The notes under the pieces were generated by a model, which did not search any database, was not told where the DNA came from, and saw only the letters and a list, made by a program, of their open reading frames with translations. A program made the position numbers and the translations under genes. Below, piece by piece: positions 17,731 to 25,184 of a DNA stretch of 64,000 nt (the first letter of the stretch is position 1; each line of letters opens with the position of its first letter). The stretch covers positions 69,373 to 133,372 of the forward strand of contig NZ_FMXE01000002.1 of assembly GCF_900103735.1 (NCBI RefSeq). Direction: 5' to 3'. Source of the DNA: Algoriphagus alkaliphilus (lineage in GTDB: Bacteria; Bacteroidota; Bacteroidia; Cytophagales; Cyclobacteriaceae).

Positions 17731-18996
17731 ATGAATAAATTTTCAAGAAAACTCCAAAAACTTCACGACACCTCGCCAAAAGAGGAGACCGCCATCCTTG
17801 TCACACTGATTCGTCAGCAACAAAGCGAACAGGAAGTGGAAGAGCATCTGGACGAACTTGCCTTTTTGGCCGAAACACTCGGTGCAAAGACAGTTTACAG
17901 GTTTACCCAACGTATGGAAAAACCGGAGATCAAGACCTTTGTTGGTTCGGGAAAATTGGAAGAAATCAGGGCATATGTGGAGCATTTCGAAGTGGACATG
18001 GTCATATTCGATGATGACTTGAGCCCTTCCCAAATGCGAAATTTGGAAAATGAAATCAAGGTGAAAATCTATGATAGATCTTTGTTGATCTTGGACATTT
18101 TCCTCAAAAGGGCCCAAACAGCACAGGCTAAAACGCAGGTAGAACTTGCCAGATTTCAATATTTATTGCCGCGATTGACTAACATGTGGACTCACTTGGA
18201 GCGTCAGCGCGGTGGCACAGGTACCCGGGGTGGTTCCGGTGAAAAAGAAATCGAAACGGATAAGCGGGACATTCGTGCTAAAATCACCTTGCTGAAAGAA
18301 AAACTTCTTGAAATCGAAAAACAGGGGGTCACACAGCGAAAAGGCCGCAAGGGAGTGGTGAGAGTTGCCTTGGTAGGCTATACCAACGTGGGAAAAAGCA
18401 CGCTGATGAACCTCATCACCAAGACGGATATTCTGGCTGAAAACAAGCTTTTTGCAACTGTGGATTCCACGGTCAGAAAAGTGGTGTTGGAGAAGGTTCC
18501 CTTTTTACTTTCTGACACCGTTGGATTCATTCGCAAATTGCCTTCGCACTTGATCGAATCCTTCAAATCAACTTTGGATGAAATCCGCGAGGCGGACCTT
18601 TTGGTGCATGTCGTCGATATTTCGCATCACGCTTTTGAAGACCAAATCGGAGTGGTAACTCAGACACTGAATGAAATCAAAGCGGGAGACAAGCCTGTTT
18701 TATTGGTTTTCAACAAAATCGACCTTGTACTTCAAATGCCGTCCGAAGAGGAATCCCAACATATCAGCGAACATGAACTTCAGGAAACGCGCTATGTCGA
18801 TTTCAAAGCCTTAAGTGATGCTTACGAAAAGAAAAATGGAATTAAGCCTGTATTTATGTCGGCAACTTCGGCAGAAAATGTAGAAGAATTTCGAGCAGCA
18901 CTGTTGGCAGAAGTCAAAAAACAACACAGAAAAATATATCCCCACTACCTCGAAGACGAAGTCATCGAATGGAATGAAAAGGATATCCTGAATTAA
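17731..18996 (+). CDS. hflX: GTPase HflX
   Basis: This is a 421-residue ribosome-associated GTPase. The N-terminal HflX domain holds 'KTFVGSGKLEEI' and 'RSLLILDIFLKRAQTAQAK'; the linker 'RGGTGTRGGSGEKEIETD' follows. The G1 motif GYTNVGKST begins at about residue 215, with G3 'DTVGFIRKLP' and G4 'NKID' after it. HflX splits or rescues stalled 70S ribosomes, notably after heat stress. It stands alone with a strong terminator. Confidence 0.95.
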   Translation: MNKFSRKLQKLHDTSPKEETAILVTLIRQQQSEQEVEEHLDELAFLAETLGAKTVYRFTQRMEKPEIKTFVGSGKLEEIRAYVEHFEVDMVIFDDDLSPSQMRNLENEIKVKIYDRSLLILDIFLKRAQTAQAKTQVELARFQYLLPRLTNMWTHLERQRGGTGTRGGSGEKEIETDKRDIRAKITLLKEKLLEIEKQGVTQRKGRKGVVRVALVGYTNVGKSTLMNLITKTDILAENKLFATVDSTVRKVVLEKVPFLLSDTVGFIRKLPSHLIESFKSTLDEIREADLLVHVVDISHHAFEDQIGVVTQTLNEIKAGDKPVLLVFNKIDLVLQMPSEEESQHISEHELQETRYVDFKALSDAYEKKNGIKPVFMSATSAENVEEFRAALLAEVKKQHRKIYPHYLEDEVIEWNEKDILN

Positions 18997-19097
18997 ATTT
19001 GACTCAATTTCGGGTCGAAAGGGTCAGAAATTCATTTAAAGAGCACTTCTTGACTGAATTTTTGAATACAACAAAGAACTATGAATTTTCATAAGCT

Positions 19098-19132
19098 CTC
19101 CGGTGAGAATTACCTCTCACCGGTTTTTTTTT
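19098..19132 (+). terminator. intrinsic terminator after hflX
   Basis: CCGGTGAGA-ATTACC-TCTCACCGG forms a perfect 9-bp stem followed directly by nine T residues. It lies 102 bp after the hflX stop and just before the convergent dgt stop. Confidence 0.9.
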
Positions 19133-19140
19133 GTATTTCC

Positions 19141-20487
19141 TCAAATTCCCGGAAAGGAAATGCCTTTCACCCTGCGATACAGGTTGAGGGCATATTTATC
19201 CGTCATTCCGGAGATAAAATCGACCAAATTTCTGAGTAGTGGGTAAGGATTTACTTCTGCACCCCAGCCTTTCAGCGGAAAGTCTTCCGGCAGTAATCTC
19301 AGGATGCTTTTGTCTTGTCCGGAGAACAATTCAGGGCTGTAGAATTGATGATAAAGTGCCTGTGAAAACACAGACAACAAGCCTTCCAGTACCTGGAATC
19401 CGGCAGCTTCTTTTTCCAAGACAACTTTTGATCGATAGATACTCTTTACTGAAGCTGTGGAAATGGCAGCAAGGGCTTTGGCCGATGGAATAATATCCGT
19501 GAGCGCTTTATCAAAATTCCCTTTCCGCATACCTTCCTCATAGAGTACAAAAACTTCAACCGATTCTCGAATTAATTGTCCAATGGCCATTGCTCTCAGG
19601 ATACCAAGGTTTTGGGCTTGAGTTCGGTCTTTCAATTTCTCCTTGTCAAATCGGTCACCCAATATTGGCTTGAGCAAGCTGACGGTTTCTTCAAAACTGA
19701 TCAAGCCCATCGTGCAACCATCCTCAAGGTCGATAATATTATAACAGATGTCATCTGCTGCCTCCACCAAAAATGCGAGTGGATGTCGAACCCAACATTC
19801 TGCACTTGTTTTTTCAATTCCCAATGTATCCGTCAACAATTCGAAATCGATGAGTTGATTGATGAAAAATCCAAATTTCTTTTGGCTCTTTCGTGCGATA
19901 TCCCGCTGAGGGATCAAGCTTGGCCTTGGATATTTGGTGAAAGCTGCCAAGGTTGCATAGGTCAGATTTAACCCAAATTGCTTGGAAACCAACATTCGAA
20001 AACCCTGGGCATTTCCCTCGAAGTTGACCAAATCAGACCATTGGTCTACTCTGACATGCTTTTCCCATACTTTGCCATAGACATGAAATCTGAAAAAGTC
20101 TGAAATCGCTTCTTCCCCGGCATGCCCAAACGGAGGATTTCCGATATCATGAGTAAGCGCAGCCGCTGCTACAATTGACCCTATAGCTGAGGAAGAAATC
20201 CCCAATTTTTCTAAAGTAGGATACTTTTCGATGAGAAACTCCCCAGCAGACTTCCCCAGAGATCTTCCGACACTGGAGACCTCCAGACTATGTGTAAGCC
20301 GTGTGTGAACAAAGGCATGCTCAGGAAGAGGGAATACCTGTGTTTTATCCTGAAGATTCCGAAAAGGTGCCGAAAAAATGATTCTGTCGTAGTCTATTTC
20401 AAACTCTGTTCTGCTGGATTCCAGATTTGGAGATCTTGGAGTTTCACCAAAACGTCCATTTGCCAGCAATTTTTCCCATTTCATCAT
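19141..20487 (-). CDS. dgt: deoxyguanosinetriphosphate triphosphohydrolase (dGTPase)
   Basis: This 448-residue HD-domain enzyme hydrolyses dNTPs to nucleosides and triphosphate. Metal ligands are in 'RLTHSLEVSSVG' (His) and 'THDIGNPPFGHAGEEAI' (His-Asp). The N-terminal 'PFRNLQDKTQVFPL' is typical. The frame opens at a TTG (20493); the ATG at 20487 or the adjacent one at 20484 is the more likely start. It converges with hflX and is divergent from the DUF4382 lipoprotein genes. Confidence 0.9.
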   Translation of the reverse strand: MMKWEKLLANGRFGETPRSPNLESSRTEFEIDYDRIIFSAPFRNLQDKTQVFPLPEHAFVHTRLTHSLEVSSVGRSLGKSAGEFLIEKYPTLEKLGISSSAIGSIVAAAALTHDIGNPPFGHAGEEAISDFFRFHVYGKVWEKHVRVDQWSDLVNFEGNAQGFRMLVSKQFGLNLTYATLAAFTKYPRPSLIPQRDIARKSQKKFGFFINQLIDFELLTDTLGIEKTSAECWVRHPLAFLVEAADDICYNIIDLEDGCTMGLISFEETVSLLKPILGDRFDKEKLKDRTQAQNLGILRAMAIGQLIRESVEVFVLYEEGMRKGNFDKALTDIIPSAKALAAISTASVKSIYRSKVVLEKEAAGFQVLEGLLSVFSQALYHQFYSPELFSGQDKSILRLLPEDFPLKGWGAEVNPYPLLRNLVDFISGMTDKYALNLYRRVKGISFPGI

Positions 20488-20593
20488 CCCCAAAATTAAA
20501 AAGCTCCCGAGATTAATCTCCTATTTAAAAAAACTTTGATGCCTTGGCATGGGGATTGAATCCTTTGAAAGGAAACTAAATAAAAACACACAC

Positions 20594-21400
20594 ATGAAGG
20601 CCCTAGTTAAAAACCTATTACTCAGCTTGATTTTATTGGCAAGTTTCGCCTGTGGCACAGACGATTCTCCCAAATCCGGACAGGCCAGAGTCAACTTCTA
20701 CTTAGTAGATGCCCCGGCAGACTTTGATGAGGTTTGGATCGAAGTCTTGGCTCTACGCGTGAAAACCGATCACGGGAAAAGTGAAATGTCCGAAGATGAT
20801 AATTCCTGGAAAGAAATTATTTTTGAAGGAAGCCAATACATCAACTTGTTGGATCTAACAGGCGGAAATACCCTTCTACTTGGCACTGAGGATTTTCCCG
20901 AAGGAAAAATTGATCAAATCCGACTCATCCTGGGAGAGGATAATTACCTCATCAAAAATGGAAACAGACTGGAGCTCAAAACTCCAAGTGCACAACAAAG
21001 TGGCCTTAAAATCAAAGTGAATCAGGAAATTGATGCGGGTAATTCCTATAACCTGATGATTGATTTTGATGTAGCAAAATCTATTGTGGTAGCCGGAAAC
21101 TCAGGCAATATCATTCTAAAACCTGTTCTTCGGGCTTTTCTGGAGCAGTCTCAAGGAGTGCAGGGCCAAGTGCTTCCGCTCGCGGCTCAACCTGTCCAAG
21201 TGAATGTCAATGGAGGTGGAGTTGACCTAAACACCTTTACCGACACGAAAGGGAATTACGTGATACAGGGTATTCAACCCGGAACATACACCCTCACCCT
21301 CACGCCAAACGAACTGTACAATCCTGCAACAATTACAGGAATCAGCGTGGAGGCTGGCAAATTAACAACCGTCCCTGCTGTCACACTCACACTCAAATAA
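20594..21400 (+). CDS. DUF4382 lipoprotein with C-terminal carboxypeptidase-regulatory-like domain
   Basis: This 268-residue protein has a lipoprotein signal (LLLSLILLASFAC, Cys20). It is followed by a DUF4382 domain to about residue 175 ('ARVNFYLVDAPADFDEVWIE' and 'LMIDFDVAKSIVV') and a small beta-sandwich near the C-terminus ('TFTDTKGNYVIQGIQPGTYT') like the CarboxypepD-regulatory fold. The longer frame from 20549 would bury the signal, so the ATG at 20594 is chosen. The function of DUF4382 is unknown. A terminator separates it from its paralogue at 21493. Confidence 0.82.
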   Translation: MKALVKNLLLSLILLASFACGTDDSPKSGQARVNFYLVDAPADFDEVWIEVLALRVKTDHGKSEMSEDDNSWKEIIFEGSQYINLLDLTGGNTLLLGTEDFPEGKIDQIRLILGEDNYLIKNGNRLELKTPSAQQSGLKIKVNQEIDAGNSYNLMIDFDVAKSIVVAGNSGNIILKPVLRAFLEQSQGVQGQVLPLAAQPVQVNVNGGGVDLNTFTDTKGNYVIQGIQPGTYTLTLTPNELYNPATITGISVEAGKLTTVPAVTLTLK

Positions 21401-21407
21401 ATTTTAA

Positions 21408-21433
21408 ATGCCGGACTCCAATCCGGCATTTTT
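21408..21433 (+). terminator. intrinsic terminator after the first DUF4382 gene
   Basis: ATGCCGGA-CTCCAA-TCCGGCAT forms an 8-bp stem followed by a five-T run, 8 bp after the stop codon. Confidence 0.85.
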
Positions 21434-21492
21434 CTTTCAGTTCCATTTGTCCAAAACACTTAAATTGAAGAGTTTTGGACTAAATTTGTTTT

Positions 21493-22290
21493 GTGATTAA
21501 AACCAAACACCTACTTCCATTAGCACTTTTTTCGGCCTTGCTCTGGTCATGCCAAGACTTGGATTCCAGTCCCAAAGCTTTGGTTAATATACTTTTAATA
21601 GACGCTCCAGCAAAATGGGATTCCGTCGTTGTCGAAATCCAGGGAGTAGAATTGGAGTTCGTGCCCAACAGTCGGCAAGGAGGAGATGTCCAGCGGATTT
21701 TCCTGCCCTATGAACTTGGGAACAAGCAAGTAGACATTTCCCGGTTTGTCGGAGGCAGATCGCTTCCAGTAGCCCGAAATGAAATGCAACTGGGCGTGAT
21801 CACCGGAATTACACTAAGACTTGGAACAGGAAATTCCCTGTACTTAAATAAGGAAAAATTTCCCTTGGAATTGCCAGATGGAAAAATCGATTATTTCCAA
21901 TCTCTTAACATTGATCTGGAGCAAGGTATTTCTTATGATATAGTCTTGGACTTTGACTTGGCAAAATCCATCCAAGTAACAGGTTCCAATCCACTTGCCC
22001 TGAAATTTAATCCGACGATTGCGGCTTTTTCCGGATTCGGAAAAGGGGAATTGACTGGTACCACCAGTCCGACAGAAATCCGCCCGGTGATTTATGCCAT
22101 TAAAGGAACTGACTCATTGAGTACCCATACCAATTCAGGCGGAAATTTCCTGTTCCGGCTTGAACCCGGTGATTACACCGTTTTCATTGACCCTAAGGAT
22201 TCCCGGTATAATGCCAACACCATCCTCAATGTGAAAGTCGAACAAGGGAAAAAAACACCTCTGGAACGTATCACCCTTACTAGGAAATGA
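21493..22290 (+). CDS. DUF4382 lipoprotein, second paralogue
   Basis: This 265-residue protein begins at GTG, the only plausible start in the frame. It has a lipoprotein signal (LPLALFSALLWSC, Cys20). Its DUF4382 domain parallels the upstream gene: 'VNILLIDAPAKWDSVVVEI' against 'VNFYLVDAPADFDEVWIEV', and 'LDFDLAKSIQV' against 'IDFDVAKSIVV'. It ends with the same type of regulatory-like sandwich ('NSGGNFLFRLEPGDYT'). A TAAATTTG box sits at 21481-21488, only 4 bp before the GTG. Its stop overlaps the ribD start as ATGA, so it is probably translated with the riboflavin gene. Confidence 0.78.
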   Translation: MIKTKHLLPLALFSALLWSCQDLDSSPKALVNILLIDAPAKWDSVVVEIQGVELEFVPNSRQGGDVQRIFLPYELGNKQVDISRFVGGRSLPVARNEMQLGVITGITLRLGTGNSLYLNKEKFPLELPDGKIDYFQSLNIDLEQGISYDIVLDFDLAKSIQVTGSNPLALKFNPTIAAFSGFGKGELTGTTSPTEIRPVIYAIKGTDSLSTHTNSGGNFLFRLEPGDYTVFIDPKDSRYNANTILNVKVEQGKKTPLERITLTRK

Positions 22291-23315
22291 ACCGATTGGA
22301 TCAGCTCTACATGAGAAGAGCACTGGAACTTGCCGAATGGGGCAGGGGCCATGTAAGTCCAAATCCAATGGTGGGTTGTGTCATAGTACATCAGGATCGA
22401 ATCATCGGGGAAGGCCACCATCATCAGTATGGCGGTCCACATGCTGAAGTCAATGCCGTTCATTCGGTTGAAAATAAGGATCTACTGAAAGAGGCAACAG
22501 TTTATGTCACACTTGAACCCTGTGCCCATTGGGGAAAAACCCCTCCCTGTGCCAATCTTCTCGTAGAAAATCAAGTGAAAAAGGTTGTGATAGCCGCCGT
22601 CGACACCAATCCCTTAGTAGGAGGAAAAGGGATTGAAATCCTAAAAAATGCAGGAATTGAAGTTGAAACGGGGGTTTTGGAAAAAGAAGCCCGCTGGCAA
22701 AACCGACGTTTTTTCACCCAAATCGAAAAGCACAGACCCTATGTGATTCTCAAATGGGCACAGACCCAAGATGGGTTTGTGGCTCGGGAAAACTTCTCCT
22801 CCAAATGGATCAGCGGAAGCCAAAGCCGTCAGCTGGTTCACAAATGGAGAGCCGAGGAGGGCGCGATTTTGGTTGGGAAAAACACCGCCTTACATGATAA
22901 TCCAAACCTAAACGTCCGGGATTGGGCAGGCAAAACCCCCATGCGGGTTGTCCTGGATGCCAAGTTGGAACTTCCTCAAAACCTTACCCTTTTTGACCAA
23001 ACCATTCCGACAGTTTGCTATAATTCCAAAAAATCGGAAACTCAGGAAAACCTCAATTTCGTCAATCTCGGAGAACAATTCGGCATGCACGACATGTTGA
23101 AAGACTTACATTCCCGAAAAATCCAAAGTCTGATTGTCGAGGGTGGAACAAAGGTTTTGTCCCAATTCATCGAAAAAAGTCTTTGGGATGAGGCACGCGT
23201 ATTTACCGGAAAAGTAAAATTTGGAACTGGAATTTCAGCCCCGATATTGAACCAAAATCCAGCAGAAACCCTTTCAATTGGCGAAGATATTTTAAACATT
23301 TACCACCATGGCTGA
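22287..23315 (+). CDS. ribD: riboflavin biosynthesis deaminase/reductase RibD
   Basis: This is a 342-residue bifunctional enzyme. The N-terminal zinc deaminase (residues 1 to about 145) has 'PNPMVGCVIV', 'PHAEVNA' and 'LEPCAHWGKTPPCANLL', which hold the zinc His and Cys ligands and the catalytic Glu. The C-terminal reductase domain begins near 'RPYVILKWAQTQDGFVA' and includes 'SLIVEGGTKVLSQFI'. It converts the pyrimidinone from GTP cyclohydrolase II to the ribityl intermediate. It overlaps the lipoprotein gene before it and msrC after it, indicating an operon. No other rib gene is nearby and no FMN riboswitch is seen. Confidence 0.94.
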   Translation: MNRLDQLYMRRALELAEWGRGHVSPNPMVGCVIVHQDRIIGEGHHHQYGGPHAEVNAVHSVENKDLLKEATVYVTLEPCAHWGKTPPCANLLVENQVKKVVIAAVDTNPLVGGKGIEILKNAGIEVETGVLEKEARWQNRRFFTQIEKHRPYVILKWAQTQDGFVARENFSSKWISGSQSRQLVHKWRAEEGAILVGKNTALHDNPNLNVRDWAGKTPMRVVLDAKLELPQNLTLFDQTIPTVCYNSKKSETQENLNFVNLGEQFGMHDMLKDLHSRKIQSLIVEGGTKVLSQFIEKSLWDEARVFTGKVKFGTGISAPILNQNPAETLSIGEDILNIYHHG

Positions 23316-23793
23316 GACCCTTTTGATCCCCGATACCGCAACCAAAGCTGAGAAATACGAGGCCTTGCTTCCCCAAATAGAAGCGTTAATTTCCGAAGAA
23401 CCTGATCTGTATGCCAATCTGGCAAATATTGCTGCGGCTTTGAAGGAAGCTTTTGGTTTTTTTTGGGTTGGGTTTTATTTGGTGAAAAATGAGCAGTTGG
23501 TCTTGGGGCCTTTTCAGGGGCCAATCGCCTGTACACGAATCAACTTTGGAAAAGGGGTGTGCGGCACCGCTTGGAAGGAGTCAAAAACCCAACTGGTGCC
23601 GGACGTGGATGCATTTCCCGGACACATTGCCTGTAGTTCAGCTTCGAAGTCTGAGATAGTAGTACCGGTTTTCAGAGGAAATGAGGTTGCAATGGTTCTC
23701 GATGTGGACAGCGATCTATTGGCTGATTTTGATGAGACGGATCAGAAGTATCTGGAAGAATTGATGGGGATATTGGGGAGTATGCTTGACTAA
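23308..23793 (+). CDS. msrC: free methionine-(R)-sulfoxide reductase, GAF domain
   Basis: This is a 161-residue single GAF domain. Three cysteines at residues 75 (IACTRI), 85 (GVCGTAW) and 109 (HIACSSAS) have exactly the 10- and 24-residue spacing of the catalytic and resolving cysteines of the E. coli enzyme. The reaction repairs free Met-R-sulfoxide using thioredoxin. The start overlaps the end of ribD by 8 bp, so the two are co-transcribed. Confidence 0.9.
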   Translation: MAETLLIPDTATKAEKYEALLPQIEALISEEPDLYANLANIAAALKEAFGFFWVGFYLVKNEQLVLGPFQGPIACTRINFGKGVCGTAWKESKTQLVPDVDAFPGHIACSSASKSEIVVPVFRGNEVAMVLDVDSDLLADFDETDQKYLEELMGILGSMLD

Positions 23794-23835
23794 TTTCAGC
23801 TAATAATAGATATTAAGGCTATAAACTAGATTTTT

Positions 23836-24141
23836 ATGCCAAAAATTTTTGAATATTTCGGAATCATCTTTTTCTTTTATTCCAATGAGCACGAACCAAT
23901 TCATGTTCATGCTAAAAGCGGTGAATTTGAAAGTAAAGCCGAGTTTATTTTGGTAAATGGGCAAATTGAGGAAGTTGTTATATCTTCAGTTAAAGGGAAA
24001 AAGCCACTCAAAGACAAGGACTTAAAAGAATTTCAAGTATTTTTAGAAAGCTATGGGCTAAAAATCGTTGCAAAGTGGGTAGACTATTTCGTTTACCATA
24101 AAAAAATCGAATTTGAAAAAATAACCGAGCGAATTAAATGA
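23836..24141 (+). CDS. DUF4160 domain protein
   Basis: This 101-residue protein matches the DUF4160 pattern: 'PKIFEYFGIIFFFYSNEHEP' at the N-terminus, 'IHVHAKSGEFESKAEF', then a Lys-rich helix and a tail ending 'W.DYF'. It overlaps the next gene as ATGA. Such DUF4160-DUF2442 pairs are frequent in bacteria and are often suspected to be toxin-antitoxin-like, but no activity is established. The DNA is AT-rich (19 of 60 G+C in one counted line) compared with its neighbours, which suggests transfer. Confidence 0.78.
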   Translation: MPKIFEYFGIIFFFYSNEHEPIHVHAKSGEFESKAEFILVNGQIEEVVISSVKGKKPLKDKDLKEFQVFLESYGLKIVAKWVDYFVYHKKIEFEKITERIK

Positions 24142-24422
24142 GATTTACATACGACAAATTGGATAATGATATCATTCAGATTGAAGTTTTGAAGGCTGAA
24201 TGGATTCGTGACTATCTTCTTGAAATTAGATTTACCGATGGGAAAATTCAAAAAGTTGATTTTGAACAATTCTTGAAAAATTCAAAACATCCTGAAATAC
24301 AAAAATATCTGGAACTCGAATTATTCAAGAAGTTTGAAATTAGGGATGGAAACCTCAACTGGAATGATTTTGATCTAATTTTTCCAGTTTCGGATCTTTA
24401 TGCTGGAGAGATTACAGCTTGA
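24138..24422 (+). CDS. DUF2442 domain protein
   Basis: This 94-residue protein ends with 'LNWNDFDLIFPVSDLYAGEI', the characteristic C-terminus of DUF2442. The first half, 'RDYLLEIRFTDGKIQKVDFE', is the usual NE0471-like N-terminal strand pair. It is coupled to the DUF4160 gene by ATGA and forms a two-gene unit with it. Its 3' end overlaps the convergent hydrolase gene by 25 bp, which supports late insertion of the pair here. Confidence 0.78.
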   Translation: MRFTYDKLDNDIIQIEVLKAEWIRDYLLEIRFTDGKIQKVDFEQFLKNSKHPEIQKYLELELFKKFEIRDGNLNWNDFDLIFPVSDLYAGEITA

Positions 24423-25174
24423 CAAAACTCTCTAACGATCTCCAAAGTCTCTGATTTTTGCTCGATCATTCCCATGTGTCCCACTCCTTGCAGTTCAAAA
24501 TAATGGGTGAAAGTATCCTTTTGGGCGCGGCTGGCTTCAATTTTTACCGCTCCATCTGATGTGCCGGCAATCAGTAATTTTGGACCTGAGTATTGTCTAA
24601 GCAACTCCAGTCTATCTTTCCGATCCCTCATAGCTCCTGAAAAAGCAATCAGTCCATTCAAACTGCATCGTTTTGCATCTTCGATTGCGTCCTCAATTTC
24701 TCCGGACAATTCTTCTCTTCTGTTTTCGGGAAAAAGCGGGGGGACGAATGAGGTGACGAATTTCTCAACTCCATATTTTCGAAGAAAAGTGATCGTCCGG
24801 TTTCGCATTGCCTTTTTGTCTGTATCATCGGCAAAAGCGGTGGAATGAAAAAGGCCAATTGCTTTGATGCGATTTCCCATCAATTCCAAAAGTGCCAAGG
24901 AAACATACCCTCCGAGTGAATGACCGATTAGGATTGGATTTTCGATTTGGTTGGACTCCATCCATTCTTCCAATGAAACCGCCACTTCTTCCAAAGAAAG
25001 CTGATGACCTGAAATCGGGGAGTTTCCAATCCCGGGCAAGTCGGGGCAAAGCACCCGAAATTCATTAGAAAGTGCTTCCGCAAAGTCAAGCCACATGTTA
25101 CCCGTTTCACAATATCCGTGAATCAGAATTAAAGGCTGACCTTTTCCTTTTTCAAAAAAATGAATACAAGACAT
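24398..25174 (-). CDS. alpha/beta hydrolase
   Basis: This 258-residue hydrolase has the oxyanion 'LIHGYCETGNMW' (about residues 17-28), the nucleophile elbow GHSLGGY (about residue 84), and the catalytic His in 'GVGHMGMIEQ'. The acid is probably the Asp of 'AGTSDGAVK'. The substrate is unknown; esterase or C-C hydrolase are options. It lies 10 bp downstream of dxs on the same strand. Confidence 0.85.
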   Translation of the reverse strand: MSCIHFFEKGKGQPLILIHGYCETGNMWLDFAEALSNEFRVLCPDLPGIGNSPISGHQLSLEEVAVSLEEWMESNQIENPILIGHSLGGYVSLALLELMGNRIKAIGLFHSTAFADDTDKKAMRNRTITFLRKYGVEKFVTSFVPPLFPENRREELSGEIEDAIEDAKRCSLNGLIAFSGAMRDRKDRLELLRQYSGPKLLIAGTSDGAVKIEASRAQKDTFTHYFELQGVGHMGMIEQKSETLEIVREFCQAVISPA

Positions 25175-25184
25175 TTGGGAGTTT

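Noticed and set aside
22140-22290. FMN riboswitch ahead of ribD
   Set aside because: ribD starts inside the preceding gene's stop codon and no conserved RFN-type structure is visible.
23308-23793. GAF protein as a signalling sensor
   Set aside because: The three cysteines with 10- and 24-residue spacing identify a free Met-sulfoxide reductase instead.
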